The notes beneath the pieces were generated by a model. That model was not told the origin of the DNA. It worked only from the letters and a program-made list of their open reading frames with translations, and searched no databases. Source: CAJBVW01 sp964457335 (GTDB taxonomy: Bacteria; Myxococcota_A; UBA796; SXON01). From it: a stretch of DNA of 64,000 nt. Shown one piece after another: positions 33,230 to 41,871 of the stretch. The first letter of the stretch is position 1. Each line of letters starts with the position of its first letter. The stretch lies in NCBI GenBank assembly GCA_964457335.1, contig CAYWGD010000021.1:15690-79689 (forward strand), read 5' to 3'. The position numbers and the translations under genes are program-made.

Positions 33230-34096
33230 TCAGTCCCCGACGATGTCCAGCGGCGCGTCCGCGATCCAGCCGGCGGCCGCGCCGCGCCGGAGCAGCTCCC
33301 GGATCCCCTCGCGCCCGTCGGCGCCGTAGTCCAGCGTGTCCTGGTTCGCGTAGAGGGAGAGGTACGTGTCGACCGCCTCCCGGGTCTTGAGCGCGCCACC
33401 GCGCGCGAGGAGCCAGGTGATGGCGTCCTCGCGGTGCGCGAGGCCGTGACGGATGCTCTCGCGGATCACCGCGTCGGCCCGCGCGATCACGTCCGGGCCG
33501 AGGTCGCGGCGGATCACGTTGCCGCCGAGCGGGAGGGGGAGCCCCGTCCGCTGGTACCACCACGCGCCGATGTCGACGAGCTGGGCGAAGCCCTCGTCCG
33601 CGTAGGTGAGCCGCCCCTCGTGGATGATGAGCGCGGCGTCGACCTCGCCGGCGCGCAGGGCGTCGAACTGGAGCGAGGTGGGGAAGATCGGGATGGTGAC
33701 GGGCTCGAACGCGGTGATGAGCCGCAGCACGAGCGTGGAGGTGGTCGTCAGCCCCGGCACGGCGATGCGCCGCCCGCGCAGGAGCTCGCTCACCTTCGCC
33801 CCGCTCGCGGCGGCCTCGGCGAGCAGCGCGGGCTTCGCGATCACCAGCGGACCGTAGTTGCGCCCGACGCTCCCGCCGTGCGCGAAGAGCGCGTAGTTGG
33901 CGGCCACGGCGGGGTAGTGCGCGATGGAGATCGCGGTCACGTCGGGGCCGTCGCCGTCCGCCATGCGGTTGAGCAGGTCGGTGTCGCGCGCCACGACCTC
34001 GAATTCGAGCCCGCGCGTATCGATCGACCCCTCGGTGATCGCGCGGAACATGAACAGGTCGTCGGCGTCCGGCGAGATGGCGCAGCGCAGCTTCAC
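33230..34096 (-). CDS. mqnD: MqnD-like protein (futalosine menaquinone pathway)
   Basis: A 288-residue periplasmic-binding-protein-fold enzyme: AISPDADDLFMFRAI at the N-terminus, then VPGLTTTSTLVLRL, LIIHEGRLTYADEGFAQLVD and GLPLPLGGNVIRRDL, all characteristic of the MqnA/MqnD family. MqnD releases 1,4-dihydroxy-6-naphthoate from cyclic de-hypoxanthine futalosine. The N-terminal SPCPNDT-like motif is changed to SPDADDL, so MqnA or a related activity cannot be excluded. GTG at 34096 with GGGAGCC upstream. Other mqn genes are not in the window. Confidence 0.78.
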   Translation of the reverse strand: MKLRCAISPDADDLFMFRAITEGSIDTRGLEFEVVARDTDLLNRMADGDGPDVTAISIAHYPAVAANYALFAHGGSVGRNYGPLVIAKPALLAEAAASGAKVSELLRGRRIAVPGLTTTSTLVLRLITAFEPVTIPIFPTSLQFDALRAGEVDAALIIHEGRLTYADEGFAQLVDIGAWWYQRTGLPLPLGGNVIRRDLGPDVIARADAVIRESIRHGLAHREDAITWLLARGGALKTREAVDTYLSLYANQDTLDYGADGREGIRELLRRGAAAGWIADAPLDIVGD

Positions 34097-34272
34097 GGAG
34101 GCTCCCGGGCGGCCCCACCTATCGTGATCTGATCGACGTCGTGCGGCTGCGCTGCGAGCGCCCGGATCGCGCTGCTGGCCCCTGGCTTCTCGCGTGACCA
34201 AAGAATTTTTCGTGCGATCTTTCGCCCGTCGCGTGCCGGGTGTACCGTCCCGCCGCCGCCAGAGCGCGGCCC

Positions 34273-34289
34273 CCCACGATTGTCGTGGG
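34273..34289 (+). promoter_or_regulatory. Small hairpin in the leader of the 34310 lipoprotein gene
   Basis: CCCACGA-TTG-TCGTGGG lies 21 bases ahead of the ATG and just before the TTGGAGAG ribosome-binding site. Upstream, 34200-34225 is the most AT-rich patch of the area and may hold a promoter. Role unknown. Confidence 0.35.
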
Positions 34290-34309
34290 TGGCACCTTGG
34301 AGAGTCGTG

Positions 34310-34678
34310 ATGCGTGGACTCGGATTCGTGGCGATGGCCACCCTGCTTTTTCTGACCGGCTGCAGCAAGAACGCTGAGGCCGAGGCGTTCGTGAAGGAGA
34401 ACGACGCCGTGGTGGCCGAGATCCTCAAGGCGGGGACGCCCGCGGACGCGAAGAAGGTGTTCGACACCAAGAAGGAGGGCCTCGCCAACGCGTTCTCCCC
34501 CCTGAAGGACGCCCGCGGCTTCCAGCTGAGCAAGGAGAACTCCACCGCGCTGATGAACAGCATCGCGAACGGCGCGACCAAGATCTGCACGCTGCAGATC
34601 TCCGCCATCGGGAACCCGGCGGCCTCCGACGCCTACAAGTCCCTCTGCGACGACTACAGCAAGACCTTCGACATGTAG
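34310..34678 (+). CDS. Small helical lipoprotein
   Basis: The 122-residue product starts MRGLGFVAMATLLFLTGC, a good lipobox, then about 100 residues of helical, lysine-rich sequence (KNAEAEAFVKENDAVVAEILKAG..) with two cysteines in the second half (KICTLQ, KSLCDDY) that could form a disulfide. No family recognised. ATG at 34310 follows TTGGAGAG; the in-frame codon at 34280 lies in the hairpin and is unlikely. Confidence 0.75.
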   Translation: MRGLGFVAMATLLFLTGCSKNAEAEAFVKENDAVVAEILKAGTPADAKKVFDTKKEGLANAFSPLKDARGFQLSKENSTALMNSIANGATKICTLQISAIGNPAASDAYKSLCDDYSKTFDM

Positions 34679-34818
34679 CGGGGGGGCTCGGGGGGAGGGG
34701 GGCGCTGACCGCCCCGCGGGGACGCGGGGCGTCGCGAGCCGTCCGGACCGTCGCGAGTCACGTCGCTCGGCACCAGCCGGGGTCACGCCTGGATCCCGGC
34801 CCGGCACGGGAGAGTCCC

Positions 34819-35250
34819 TTGAACAAGATCCGCGCCTACCTCCTCCTCGCCATGGCCCCCGTCTTCCTCGTGGGCGGGATCCTGAACCTGTACGACGGCT
34901 GGAAGGTCCAGAGCGCCGGCGAGGCCGTGGAGGCCAAGGTCCAGGAGATCGAGCAGCGCTCCGGGCGGAGGGGGCGCAAGGTCGAGTGGGCGCACCTCGT
35001 CGCGACCACGTCGGCGGGCGAGCAGCGGTGCGAGATCCAGCACGCGGGCCTCGCGGCGGGCGACGCGGTCGCCGTGCTCGCCGTGCCCGACGCCTCCGGG
35101 GAGGCGCTCTGCAAGGAGCCGGGCTTCCTCTCGGTGTGGGGCCTGGGGACCGGCTTGACGTGCATCGGGGCGCCGTTCTTCCTGCTCATCGGGCTCGGCG
35201 CCGTGGCCACGGCGAAGGAGCAGGAGAAGGAGAACGACGCGGCCGCGTAG
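34819..35250 (+). CDS. Small two-helix membrane protein (DUF3592-like)
   Basis: A 143-residue protein with one membrane helix at each end (AYLLLAMAPVFLVGGIL and WGLGTGLTCIGAPFFLLIGLGAVA) and about 75 soluble residues between, beta-rich, with two cysteines (QRCEIQ, EALCKEP). This layout resembles DUF3592 proteins; the resemblance is weak. TTG start at 34819 with GGGAGAG just upstream. It converges with the PP2C fusion gene. Confidence 0.7.
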   Translation: MNKIRAYLLLAMAPVFLVGGILNLYDGWKVQSAGEAVEAKVQEIEQRSGRRGRKVEWAHLVATTSAGEQRCEIQHAGLAAGDAVAVLAVPDASGEALCKEPGFLSVWGLGTGLTCIGAPFFLLIGLGAVATAKEQEKENDAAA

Positions 35251-35268
35251 CGGGCGCGGCGACGAGGC

Positions 35269-36477
35269 CTACAACATCGCCGGGTCGGTCAGCCGCGCGT
35301 TCGTCTGGCGCAAGCGCTGGCCGAGCACGCGCATCATCTTCCAGAGGACCTCGTTGCCGAGCTCGGGCTCGCGGCGGCAGAACTCGCGGAGCTGCTCGGC
35401 GGACACGCTGATGGCGCTCCCGAAGCTCACCCCCGCGACCGACGCGGAGCGGGGGAGCTCGTCGGCCATCGCGAGCTCGCCGAAGTGCTCGCCGGCGCCG
35501 AGGCGCGTCACCTCGATGCCGTTCACCATCACGGCGACCTCGCCCTCGAGGATGACGAACATGCTCGTGCCCGGGCTGCCCTGCTCCACGAGGAGCTCGC
35601 CCGGCGCGAAGTAGTGCTCCTCCACGATGCGCCCCACCTGGAGGCGCGCGGCGTAGGGGAGGTCTTCGAAGAGGAACATCGTCTCCAGCATGCCCGCGCG
35701 AGCGGCCATGTCGTCGCCGCGGTCGGCGCCCTCGGGATCGAGGAGCAGCATGCTTACGTTGTCGGGGCCCCCGCGGTCCAGCGCGGCCTGGAGCAGCGCG
35801 TCCACGGCGCCCTCGAGGTCGTCGCGCGCGCCCTCCTGGAGCATCAGCTCGGGGGCCACCACGTCGGAGAGGCCGTCGGAGCAGAGGAGCAGCCGGTCGC
35901 CGGGGAGCAGGTCGACCGCCGCGAGGGAGGGCTGCACGGTGGGGTACAGGCCGACCGCGCGCGTGATGACGTGGCGGTGCCGCGAGGCGCGGGCCTCCTC
36001 GTAGGTCATCTTGCCGGTGCGGACGAGCTCGTTGACCATCGAGTGGTCCTCGGTGAGCTGGCGCAGCTCGCCGTCGCGGACGAGGTAGGCGCGCGAGTCG
36101 CCGACGTGGGCGAGGAAGGCCGTGCCCTGGGCGAGCACGACGGAGACCACGGTGGTGGTCATGCCCGCGCGGCCCTCGGCCTCGGCCGTCTCGTAGATGC
36201 GGCGGCTCGCGGTCTGGAGCACCTCGTCGATCGCGGTGAGCACCGCGTTGCGCGAGTCGATGTTCGGGTTGTCCTCGAACGCGCCGACGCGCTTGCCGAT
36301 GAGGTCCGCGCTCTCCCGGAAGGACTCGACGCAGATCGCCGACGCGACCTCGCCGCACGCGCGACCGCCCACGCCGTCCGCCACCACGAAGATGCCGGCT
36401 TCCGGCAGGGCGAGGAGCGCGTCCTCGTTGTGGTTCCGCTTCTTTCCGGGGTCGGTACGCGCCGCGTGCTTCCGCAT
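35269..36477 (-). CDS. PP2C-type protein phosphatase fused to a cyclic-nucleotide-binding domain
   Basis: The 402-residue protein has an N-terminal PP2C domain (about 1-245): ARTDPGKKRNHNEDALL, FVVADGVGGRACGE, LAHVGDSRAYLVRDG, LLLCSDGLSDVV and GGPDNVSMLLL, with all metal-binding aspartates in place. A cNMP-binding beta-roll follows (about 265-385): FAPGELLVEQGSPGTSMFVILEGEVAVMV and GEHFGELAMADELPRSASV, including the phosphate-cassette residues. It should dephosphorylate Ser/Thr phosphoproteins under control of a bound nucleotide. A partner kinase is not encoded nearby. Confidence 0.92.
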   Translation of the reverse strand: MRKHAARTDPGKKRNHNEDALLALPEAGIFVVADGVGGRACGEVASAICVESFRESADLIGKRVGAFEDNPNIDSRNAVLTAIDEVLQTASRRIYETAEAEGRAGMTTTVVSVVLAQGTAFLAHVGDSRAYLVRDGELRQLTEDHSMVNELVRTGKMTYEEARASRHRHVITRAVGLYPTVQPSLAAVDLLPGDRLLLCSDGLSDVVAPELMLQEGARDDLEGAVDALLQAALDRGGPDNVSMLLLDPEGADRGDDMAARAGMLETMFLFEDLPYAARLQVGRIVEEHYFAPGELLVEQGSPGTSMFVILEGEVAVMVNGIEVTRLGAGEHFGELAMADELPRSASVAGVSFGSAISVSAEQLREFCRREPELGNEVLWKMMRVLGQRLRQTNARLTDPAML

Positions 36478-36672
36478 CCCCGCCTTCTACCACGGCGGCG
36501 CGTCGGCGCGGTCGGGACGGAAGGGTCGCCTCCCCGGAGCGCCCGGGCTCCGCCGCCCGTTTTCCCGCGACGAGAGTCGCTTCCGTACGTTGGTCGTTCC
36601 TTGGCTCGACGGAGGCGGCCGCGCTACCGGGGAGGGCATGCACGAGACGGTGGCGCTCGACCGGCCGGAACC

Positions 36673-37899
36673 ATGACGCCCGCCGTGGAGCTCGAAGGGT
36701 ACGCGGAGGTGCGCGCCAGCGGCCAGATCGGGGTCGAGGGCGTGCCGTGGAACCTCACCGAGCGGCTCCGCCCGCGCTTCGCCATCCCCATCGGCGAGCG
36801 TGTCACGGTCGAGACCGTGGTCGAGGCCTCGCTCACGCAGGGCCGGGACGCGACGTACGAGGCCGCGAGCCTCATCCAGGCGTCCGACGTGGGCCCGCTG
36901 CTCGAGGCCGCCGGGTGCACCTACGATCCCGAGCCCCGCTACGACTCGATCGACGACTACCTGTCGGTCGAGCGCCTCGCGGTGGACCTCAACCTGAAGG
37001 CCGCCGACCTCACGATCGGCCGCCAGGCCCTCAACTGGGGCTCGGGCCTCGTGTTCCACCCGACCGACCTCTACGCCGAGGTCGTCGCGACCGAGCCCTG
37101 GCGGGAGCGCCGCGGCGTGAACGCTGTGAAGGCGGCGATCCCCGTGGGGGATCACCAGGTCACCGCGGTGGTGGCGGTCGACGACGACCTCGCGCCGCTG
37201 TACGAGGAGCGCCCGGAGGACCTCGACATCTCCGCAGCCGTCAAGGTCACCCTCCGCGCCGGCGGGACCGACATCTCGCCGGTGGGGCACGTCCGCAGCG
37301 ACGGCGCCTGGTTCGCCGGGGCCGATCTGCGCGGCACCCTCGGCGTGGGCTGGTGGGTCGAGGGCGGCTGGCACGGCGCCCCGACCCGGGGAGGGGGCGA
37401 CGAGGACGGCGCCGCCGAGATCGTCGCCGGCCTCGACTACTCCTTCGCCGTCCTGCAGATCCTCTACGTCGCCGCCGAGTACCGCTACGACGGCAGCGGG
37501 GCGGCGCCCGAGGACTACGACTACGCCGCGCGCTCGTCCGGCGTGGCCAACCCCTTCGACTGCGCGTTCCTGCCCCCGCCCACCGAGGATCCGCGCACCA
37601 CGCTCGGCGTCCACTACGCCGACGCGATCGTGCGCCTCGGCGTCACCGAGGACGTGAGCGTGGCCGGCACCGCGATCGTCAACCTGCTCGACGGGACCGG
37701 CTACGCCGTCCCCGACATCTCCGCGAACCTCGGCTCCCACGCCGTCGCCCACGTGGGGGCCCAGATCCCCTTCGGCGAAGGCGGGGAGTTCCGCCCGGCC
37801 GACGAGGACCTCACCTTCACCGCCGGCACCTACTCCGCGGACCTCTCCGGGCTCGTCCCGGACGCGACCCTGCTCGCGTGGGTCCGCTACAGCTTCTGA
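36673..37899 (+). CDS. Outer-membrane beta-barrel protein (DUF1302-like), N-terminus uncertain
   Basis: The 408-residue chain is built of amphipathic strands and ends in an aromatic residue (LLAWVRYSF), the usual barrel end. ADLTIGRQALNWGSGLVFHPTDLYAE resembles the conserved G-R-Q-x-x-x-W-G segment of DUF1302-type barrels. The first ATG at 36673 gives MTPAVELEGYAEVRAS with no signal peptide, and no in-frame or frameshifted signal was found upstream. The true start may therefore be mis-sequenced or missing. Eight bases separate its stop from the ABC ATPase start, so it leads the export-like operon. Confidence 0.75.
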   Translation: MTPAVELEGYAEVRASGQIGVEGVPWNLTERLRPRFAIPIGERVTVETVVEASLTQGRDATYEAASLIQASDVGPLLEAAGCTYDPEPRYDSIDDYLSVERLAVDLNLKAADLTIGRQALNWGSGLVFHPTDLYAEVVATEPWRERRGVNAVKAAIPVGDHQVTAVVAVDDDLAPLYEERPEDLDISAAVKVTLRAGGTDISPVGHVRSDGAWFAGADLRGTLGVGWWVEGGWHGAPTRGGGDEDGAAEIVAGLDYSFAVLQILYVAAEYRYDGSGAAPEDYDYAARSSGVANPFDCAFLPPPTEDPRTTLGVHYADAIVRLGVTEDVSVAGTAIVNLLDGTGYAVPDISANLGSHAVAHVGAQIPFGEGGEFRPADEDLTFTAGTYSADLSGLVPDATLLAWVRYSF

Positions 37900-37907
37900 G
37901 GCACCAG

Positions 37908-38621
37908 ATGGCTCTCTGCGAGCTCCGCGACGTCAAGAAGATCTACCCGATGGGCGAGCTGGAGGTGCAGGCGCTGCGCGGCGTCGACCTCGCCATCGAC
38001 GCGGGCGAGTTCACCGTGATCGCGGGCCCGTCGGGCTCGGGCAAGTCCACGGTGCTCAACCTCATCGGCTGCCTCGACCGGCCGACCGCCGGGGCGGTGC
38101 ACCTCGAGGGCAAGGACGTGGCCACGCTGCGCGACGCCGAGCTCGGCGCGGTCCGCGCGGCGCGCATCGGCTTCATCTTCCAGAGCTTCAACCTGATTCC
38201 CGTGCTGACGGCCTTCGAGAACGTGGAGCTCGCGCTCCGGCTCGCGGGCCACACCCACGACAACCGCGCCCGCGTCGAGAAGGCGCTCACGGACGTGGGC
38301 CTGGGCGAGCACATGCACCGGCGGCCGGCCCAGCTCTCCGGCGGCCAGCAGCAGCGCGTCGCGATCGCCCGCGCGCTCGTGAAGGCCCCCGCGCTCGTCA
38401 TCGCCGACGAGCCCACGGCCAACCTGGACTCGCACAACGGCAAGGCCATCCTCGAGCTCATGCGCCAGATGAACGAGCGCGACGGCGTCACCTTCCTCTT
38501 CTCGACGCACGACCCGATGGTGATGGAGCAGGCCAAGCGGGTGGTCCGCCTCGTGGACGGCGCGATCGTGGACGACACGCGGCGCGCCGCCCGCCGGCCG
38601 GAAGAGGGGAGCGCGTCGTGA
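37908..38621 (+). CDS. LolD/MacB-type ABC transporter ATPase
   Basis: A 237-residue ATPase with Walker A GPSGSGKST (about 40-48), Q-loop FIFQSFNLIPVLTAFENVELAL, signature LSGGQQQRVAIARAL, Walker B ALVIADEPTANLDS and the switch histidine in FSTHDPMV. The LTAFENVELAL and LDRPTAG features are those of the LolD/MacB/FtsE group, which power mechanotransmission permeases rather than ordinary import. Its stop overlaps the GTG start of the first permease. Confidence 0.93.
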   Translation: MALCELRDVKKIYPMGELEVQALRGVDLAIDAGEFTVIAGPSGSGKSTVLNLIGCLDRPTAGAVHLEGKDVATLRDAELGAVRAARIGFIFQSFNLIPVLTAFENVELALRLAGHTHDNRARVEKALTDVGLGEHMHRRPAQLSGGQQQRVAIARALVKAPALVIADEPTANLDSHNGKAILELMRQMNERDGVTFLFSTHDPMVMEQAKRVVRLVDGAIVDDTRRAARRPEEGSAS

Positions 38622-39823
38622 TCTTCCTCGCCCAGCTCGCGCTGCGGAACCTGTTCCGCAACGTGAACCGCACGTTCATCACCTCGATCACCGTCGTGTT
38701 CGGCGTCGCCCTCCCGATCCTCGGCTGGGGCATGGTCGACGGGCTCGACGTGAACACGCTCCGCGCCGCCCGCAGCACCACGGTCGGCGACGTGCTCCTG
38801 CGCCCCGACGGCTACCCCACCGACGGGCTCGAGTACCCGCTCGCGGACGCGGCGCCGCTCGGCGCGCTCGCCGGAAAGCTCGACGCCGTCGCGCCGGACG
38901 CCTGGGCGGCCCGCACGGTCTTCCCGTCGCGGCTCGTGAAGGGCGTGGAGTCCGTCCGCGCGCAGGGCATCGCCTACGACGCCGCGACCGACGCGCGCGT
39001 GTTTCCCCGCGACGAGTGGGCGCTCGAGGGCGCGTGGCCCGCCGTGGGCGCGACCGAGATCGTGCTCGGCCAGGGCCTCGCGCGGCTCCTCGACGCGAAG
39101 GTCGGCGACGACCTCGTGGTCGAGGCGCGCACGTTCCCGGGGGCGCTCAACGCGCTCACGTTCCGCGTCGCCGGCGTCGTGAACACCGACAGCGGGGCCA
39201 CCGACAACCTCGGCTTCTGGATGGAGCTCGGCATCGCCGAACAGCTCCTCCAGCTCGACGGGCGGCGCACCCACGTGGCGCTGCGGGCCGACGCGCCCGA
39301 GCGTGTCGCCGCCGACCTCGGCGGGCTCGGGTGGAGCGTGCGGACGCTCGCGGAGGAGTGCGCCGACATCCTCGCGGCCAACATGATCCGCCGCTACGCC
39401 CTGCTCTTCCTCGTCGGGATCATCTTCCTCATCGCGGGGGTGGGCATCGCGAACACGGTCATCATGGCGGCCTACGAGCGGGTGCGGGAGATCGGCACGC
39501 TCGTGGCGCTCGGCATGAAGAAGCGCGACGTCGGGGCGTTGTTCTTGCTCGAGGGCGCCGGGATGGGGCTCGTGGCCGGGCTGCTCGGCGTGGCGCTGGG
39601 CGCCGCGGGGGTGCTCTACTGGCAGGCGAACGGCATCTACCTCGGGGAGGCCGTGAAGCAGGCCGGAAACGTCGCCATGGGCGCGACGCTCTACATGCAG
39701 TTCCGGTGGCCGCCCATCCTCGTCTCCTTCGGCTTCGGGCTCGGCATCGCGATCTTCGCGTCGCTCTGGCCGGCGCGCTACGCCGCCAACCTCAACCCCG
39801 CGGACGCGGTGAAGGCGGACTGA
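38618..39823 (+). CDS. FtsX/LolC-type ABC permease, first subunit
   Basis: A 401-residue permease with the MacB/LolCE topology: one N-terminal membrane helix (NLFRNVNRTFITSITVVFGVALPILGW), a periplasmic domain of about 230 residues, then three C-terminal helices (YALLFLVGIIFLIAGVGIANTVIMA.., LLEGAGMGLVAGLLGVALGAAGVL.., ILVSFGFGLGIAIFASLWPA). The coupling segment YERVREIGTLVALGMKKRDV is typical. GTG overlaps the ATPase stop; its own stop overlaps the next permease start. It probably forms a heterodimer with that subunit. Confidence 0.9.
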   Translation: MIFLAQLALRNLFRNVNRTFITSITVVFGVALPILGWGMVDGLDVNTLRAARSTTVGDVLLRPDGYPTDGLEYPLADAAPLGALAGKLDAVAPDAWAARTVFPSRLVKGVESVRAQGIAYDAATDARVFPRDEWALEGAWPAVGATEIVLGQGLARLLDAKVGDDLVVEARTFPGALNALTFRVAGVVNTDSGATDNLGFWMELGIAEQLLQLDGRRTHVALRADAPERVAADLGGLGWSVRTLAEECADILAANMIRRYALLFLVGIIFLIAGVGIANTVIMAAYERVREIGTLVALGMKKRDVGALFLLEGAGMGLVAGLLGVALGAAGVLYWQANGIYLGEAVKQAGNVAMGATLYMQFRWPPILVSFGFGLGIAIFASLWPARYAANLNPADAVKAD

Positions 39824-41049
39824 TGCTGCTCTCCATGGCGCTCCGCAACGCGCTGCGCAACCGCCGCCGCTCCCTGCTCACCGTCACGATGGTCATGCTC
39901 GGCGTCGCGTGCCTCACCGTCGCGATGTGCTGGATCGAGGGGCTCTTCGGCTCGATGGTCGGGAGCGCGGCGAACCTCGCCGGGCACGTGCGCGTGGTCG
40001 AGGCCGACTACGCCCGCCGCGAGCAGCTCAACCCGATCCACGAGAACATCGCCGTCAGCGCGCCGCTCGAGGCCGCGATCGCGGCGGTGCCGGGGGTCGT
40101 CGCCGTCCACCCGCGCATCTCGATGGGCGTCACCGCGTCGGTGGGCGAGGAGCTCGGCGAGGAGTTCGGCCTCGTCCAGGGCGGCCCCATCGCGCTCTTC
40201 GAGGGGCCCCTCGACGTCGACGGGCACCTCGCGGAGGGGCGCATGCTCGCCGCGGACGACGAGGCGGTCATCGGCAAGAAGCTCGTCGAGAAGCTCGGCG
40301 CGAAGCTCGGCGACGAGGTGGTGCTGCTCGGCCAGACGCAGGACGGGTCGCTCTCCCCGGCCAAGGTCAAGCTCGTGGGCATCGCCGACCTCGGCAACGC
40401 GATGCAGAACCGCCAGATCTTCCTCACCCTCGAGAAGGTCCGCTACCTCGCGGACATCCCCGAGGGCGCCGTGGAGCTCGCGGTGTACACCACCGACCGC
40501 GCGGACGCGCGGGAGCTCGCGGGCCGCCTCGCGGCGCTGCCCGAGCTCGCGGGCAAGGACGTGAAGTCCTGGGATCAGCGCCCGCCCTTCGACTCCGTGC
40601 TCGGGCTCGTCTCCACGGTGCACACCATCGCGGCGGCCGTGATGGTGTTCATCACCGCGCTCGGGGTGCTCAACACGATGCTCATGAGCGTGCTCGAGCG
40701 CACCGCCGAGATCGGCGTCATGCGCGCGATGGGGCTGCGCCGCGCCCAGGTGATCCAGCTCTTCGTGCTCGAAGCGCTCGGCATCTCCGCGGTCGGCGGC
40801 GTGCTCGGCGCGGTGCTCGGCGGGCTCGGGGGCTGGTGGCTCCAGGTGCGCGGGGTGAACCTCGGCTCCATCGTCGACAAGCTGCCCGCCACGATCCCCA
40901 TGAATTCCACGGTGTACGGGCACGTGACGCCCGACATCCTCGCCTCCGCGGTGCTGCTCGGCCTCGCCACGGCGGTCGTCGGCGGGGTGCTCCCCGCGTT
41001 CCGCGCGTCCCGGATCGAGCCCATCGAGGCCATGCGCCACCGGCGTTAG
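39823..41049 (+). CDS. FtsX/LolE-type ABC permease, second subunit
   Basis: A 408-residue paralogue of the preceding permease with the same layout: N-terminal helix (NALRNRRRSLLTVTMVMLGVACLTVAMCW), periplasmic core with MacB-like segments (VPGVVAVHPRISMGVTAS.., LVGIADLGNAMQNRQIFL), then three C-terminal helices. The cytoplasmic loop reads LERTAEIGVMRAMGLRRAQV. The C-terminus FRASRIEPIEAMRHRR matches the family end. ATG overlaps the upstream stop (TGATG). The LolA-like gene starts 9 bp later. Confidence 0.92.
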   Translation: MLLSMALRNALRNRRRSLLTVTMVMLGVACLTVAMCWIEGLFGSMVGSAANLAGHVRVVEADYARREQLNPIHENIAVSAPLEAAIAAVPGVVAVHPRISMGVTASVGEELGEEFGLVQGGPIALFEGPLDVDGHLAEGRMLAADDEAVIGKKLVEKLGAKLGDEVVLLGQTQDGSLSPAKVKLVGIADLGNAMQNRQIFLTLEKVRYLADIPEGAVELAVYTTDRADARELAGRLAALPELAGKDVKSWDQRPPFDSVLGLVSTVHTIAAAVMVFITALGVLNTMLMSVLERTAEIGVMRAMGLRRAQVIQLFVLEALGISAVGGVLGAVLGGLGGWWLQVRGVNLGSIVDKLPATIPMNSTVYGHVTPDILASAVLLGLATAVVGGVLPAFRASRIEPIEAMRHRR

Positions 41050-41058
41050 GAGAACCCC

Positions 41059-41793
41059 ATGCTCCGCTTCGTCCTGACCTTCCTGCTCGCCCTGCTCCCG
41101 ATGGTCGCCCACGCGGCCACCCTCGACGAGATCCTGGCGAAGATCGACTCGAACATGACGTTCGACACCCGCGAGACCACCATCCGCATGACGGTGACCA
41201 AGGGCGACCGTGTGAAGACGTACCGGATGCACAGCTACGGTCGCGGCGCGGACGAGTCCGCCGTCGAGTACCTCGAGCCCGCCCGCGACAAGGGCACGAA
41301 GATGCTCAAGAACGGGGCCGACCTCTGGATGTGGCTCCCGGCCGTCGAGAAGACCCAGAAGATCTCCGGCCACATGCTCCGCCAGAGCATGATGGGCTCG
41401 GACATGTCCTACGAGGACCTGATGCAGGCCTCGGGCTGGCGCAAGCAGTACAGCGGCACCGTCGTGGGCGAGGAGTCGCTCGACGGGCGCAAGGTCTGGA
41501 AGCTCGAGCTCAAGGCCGTCACCCCGGACGTGAGCTACCCCCGGCGCCTCGTGTGGGTCGACCAGGCCACGAACATCCCGCTCAAGCAGGAGCTCTACGC
41601 GCTCTCGGGCATGCTGCTCAAGACCTGGACCATGTCCGACGTGAAGGACTTCGGCGGCCGGCAGTTCCCCACGAAGATGGTCATCGAGGACAAGGTGCAG
41701 CAGAACAGCCGCACCGAGCTCGTCTTCGAGGACATGAAGTTCGCCGTGCCGCTCGAGGCCGAGGTCTTCTCGATGCGCTGGTTGGAGCGGTAG
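41059..41793 (+). CDS. LolA-like periplasmic carrier (outer-membrane lipoprotein-sorting family)
   Basis: The 244-residue protein has a signal peptide (MLRFVLTFLLALLPMVAHA) and a half-barrel LolA-like domain: ATLDEILAKIDSNMTFDT, TYRMHSYGRGADESAVEYLEPARDKGTKML, LWMWLPAVEKTQKIS, MGSDMSYEDLM and a final VFEDMKFAVPLEAEVFSMRWLER. The MGSDMSYEDL segment is typical of the COG2834 branch often found with RND or ABC exporters and outer-membrane barrels. It probably ferries a lipid or lipidated cargo between the permeases and the outer membrane. A hairpin element follows at 41803. Confidence 0.88.
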   Translation: MLRFVLTFLLALLPMVAHAATLDEILAKIDSNMTFDTRETTIRMTVTKGDRVKTYRMHSYGRGADESAVEYLEPARDKGTKMLKNGADLWMWLPAVEKTQKISGHMLRQSMMGSDMSYEDLMQASGWRKQYSGTVVGEESLDGRKVWKLELKAVTPDVSYPRRLVWVDQATNIPLKQELYALSGMLLKTWTMSDVKDFGGRQFPTKMVIEDKVQQNSRTELVFEDMKFAVPLEAEVFSMRWLER

Positions 41794-41802
41794 ATCTTCT
41801 TC

Positions 41803-41843
41803 TTCTTGGGGCAGGGGGGGCTCCGCCCCCCCCGCAACGCCCC
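41803..41843 (+). repeat. GC hairpin element, copy D
   Basis: It starts 9 bases behind the stop of the LolA-like gene, preceded by extra TCTTC repeats. The order is TTCTT, GGGGC, A, a G7 run, loop CTCCG, a C8 run, GCAAC, GCCCC. It lies between convergent genes. Confidence 0.75.
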
Positions 41844-41871
41844 CCCCCTCGCTCCGGGGGCCCCTACGCGG

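Noticed and set aside
36197..36676. Separate small gene upstream of the barrel protein
   Set aside because: The frame is antisense to the PP2C fusion gene and its non-overlapping end is only about 65 residues with no features.
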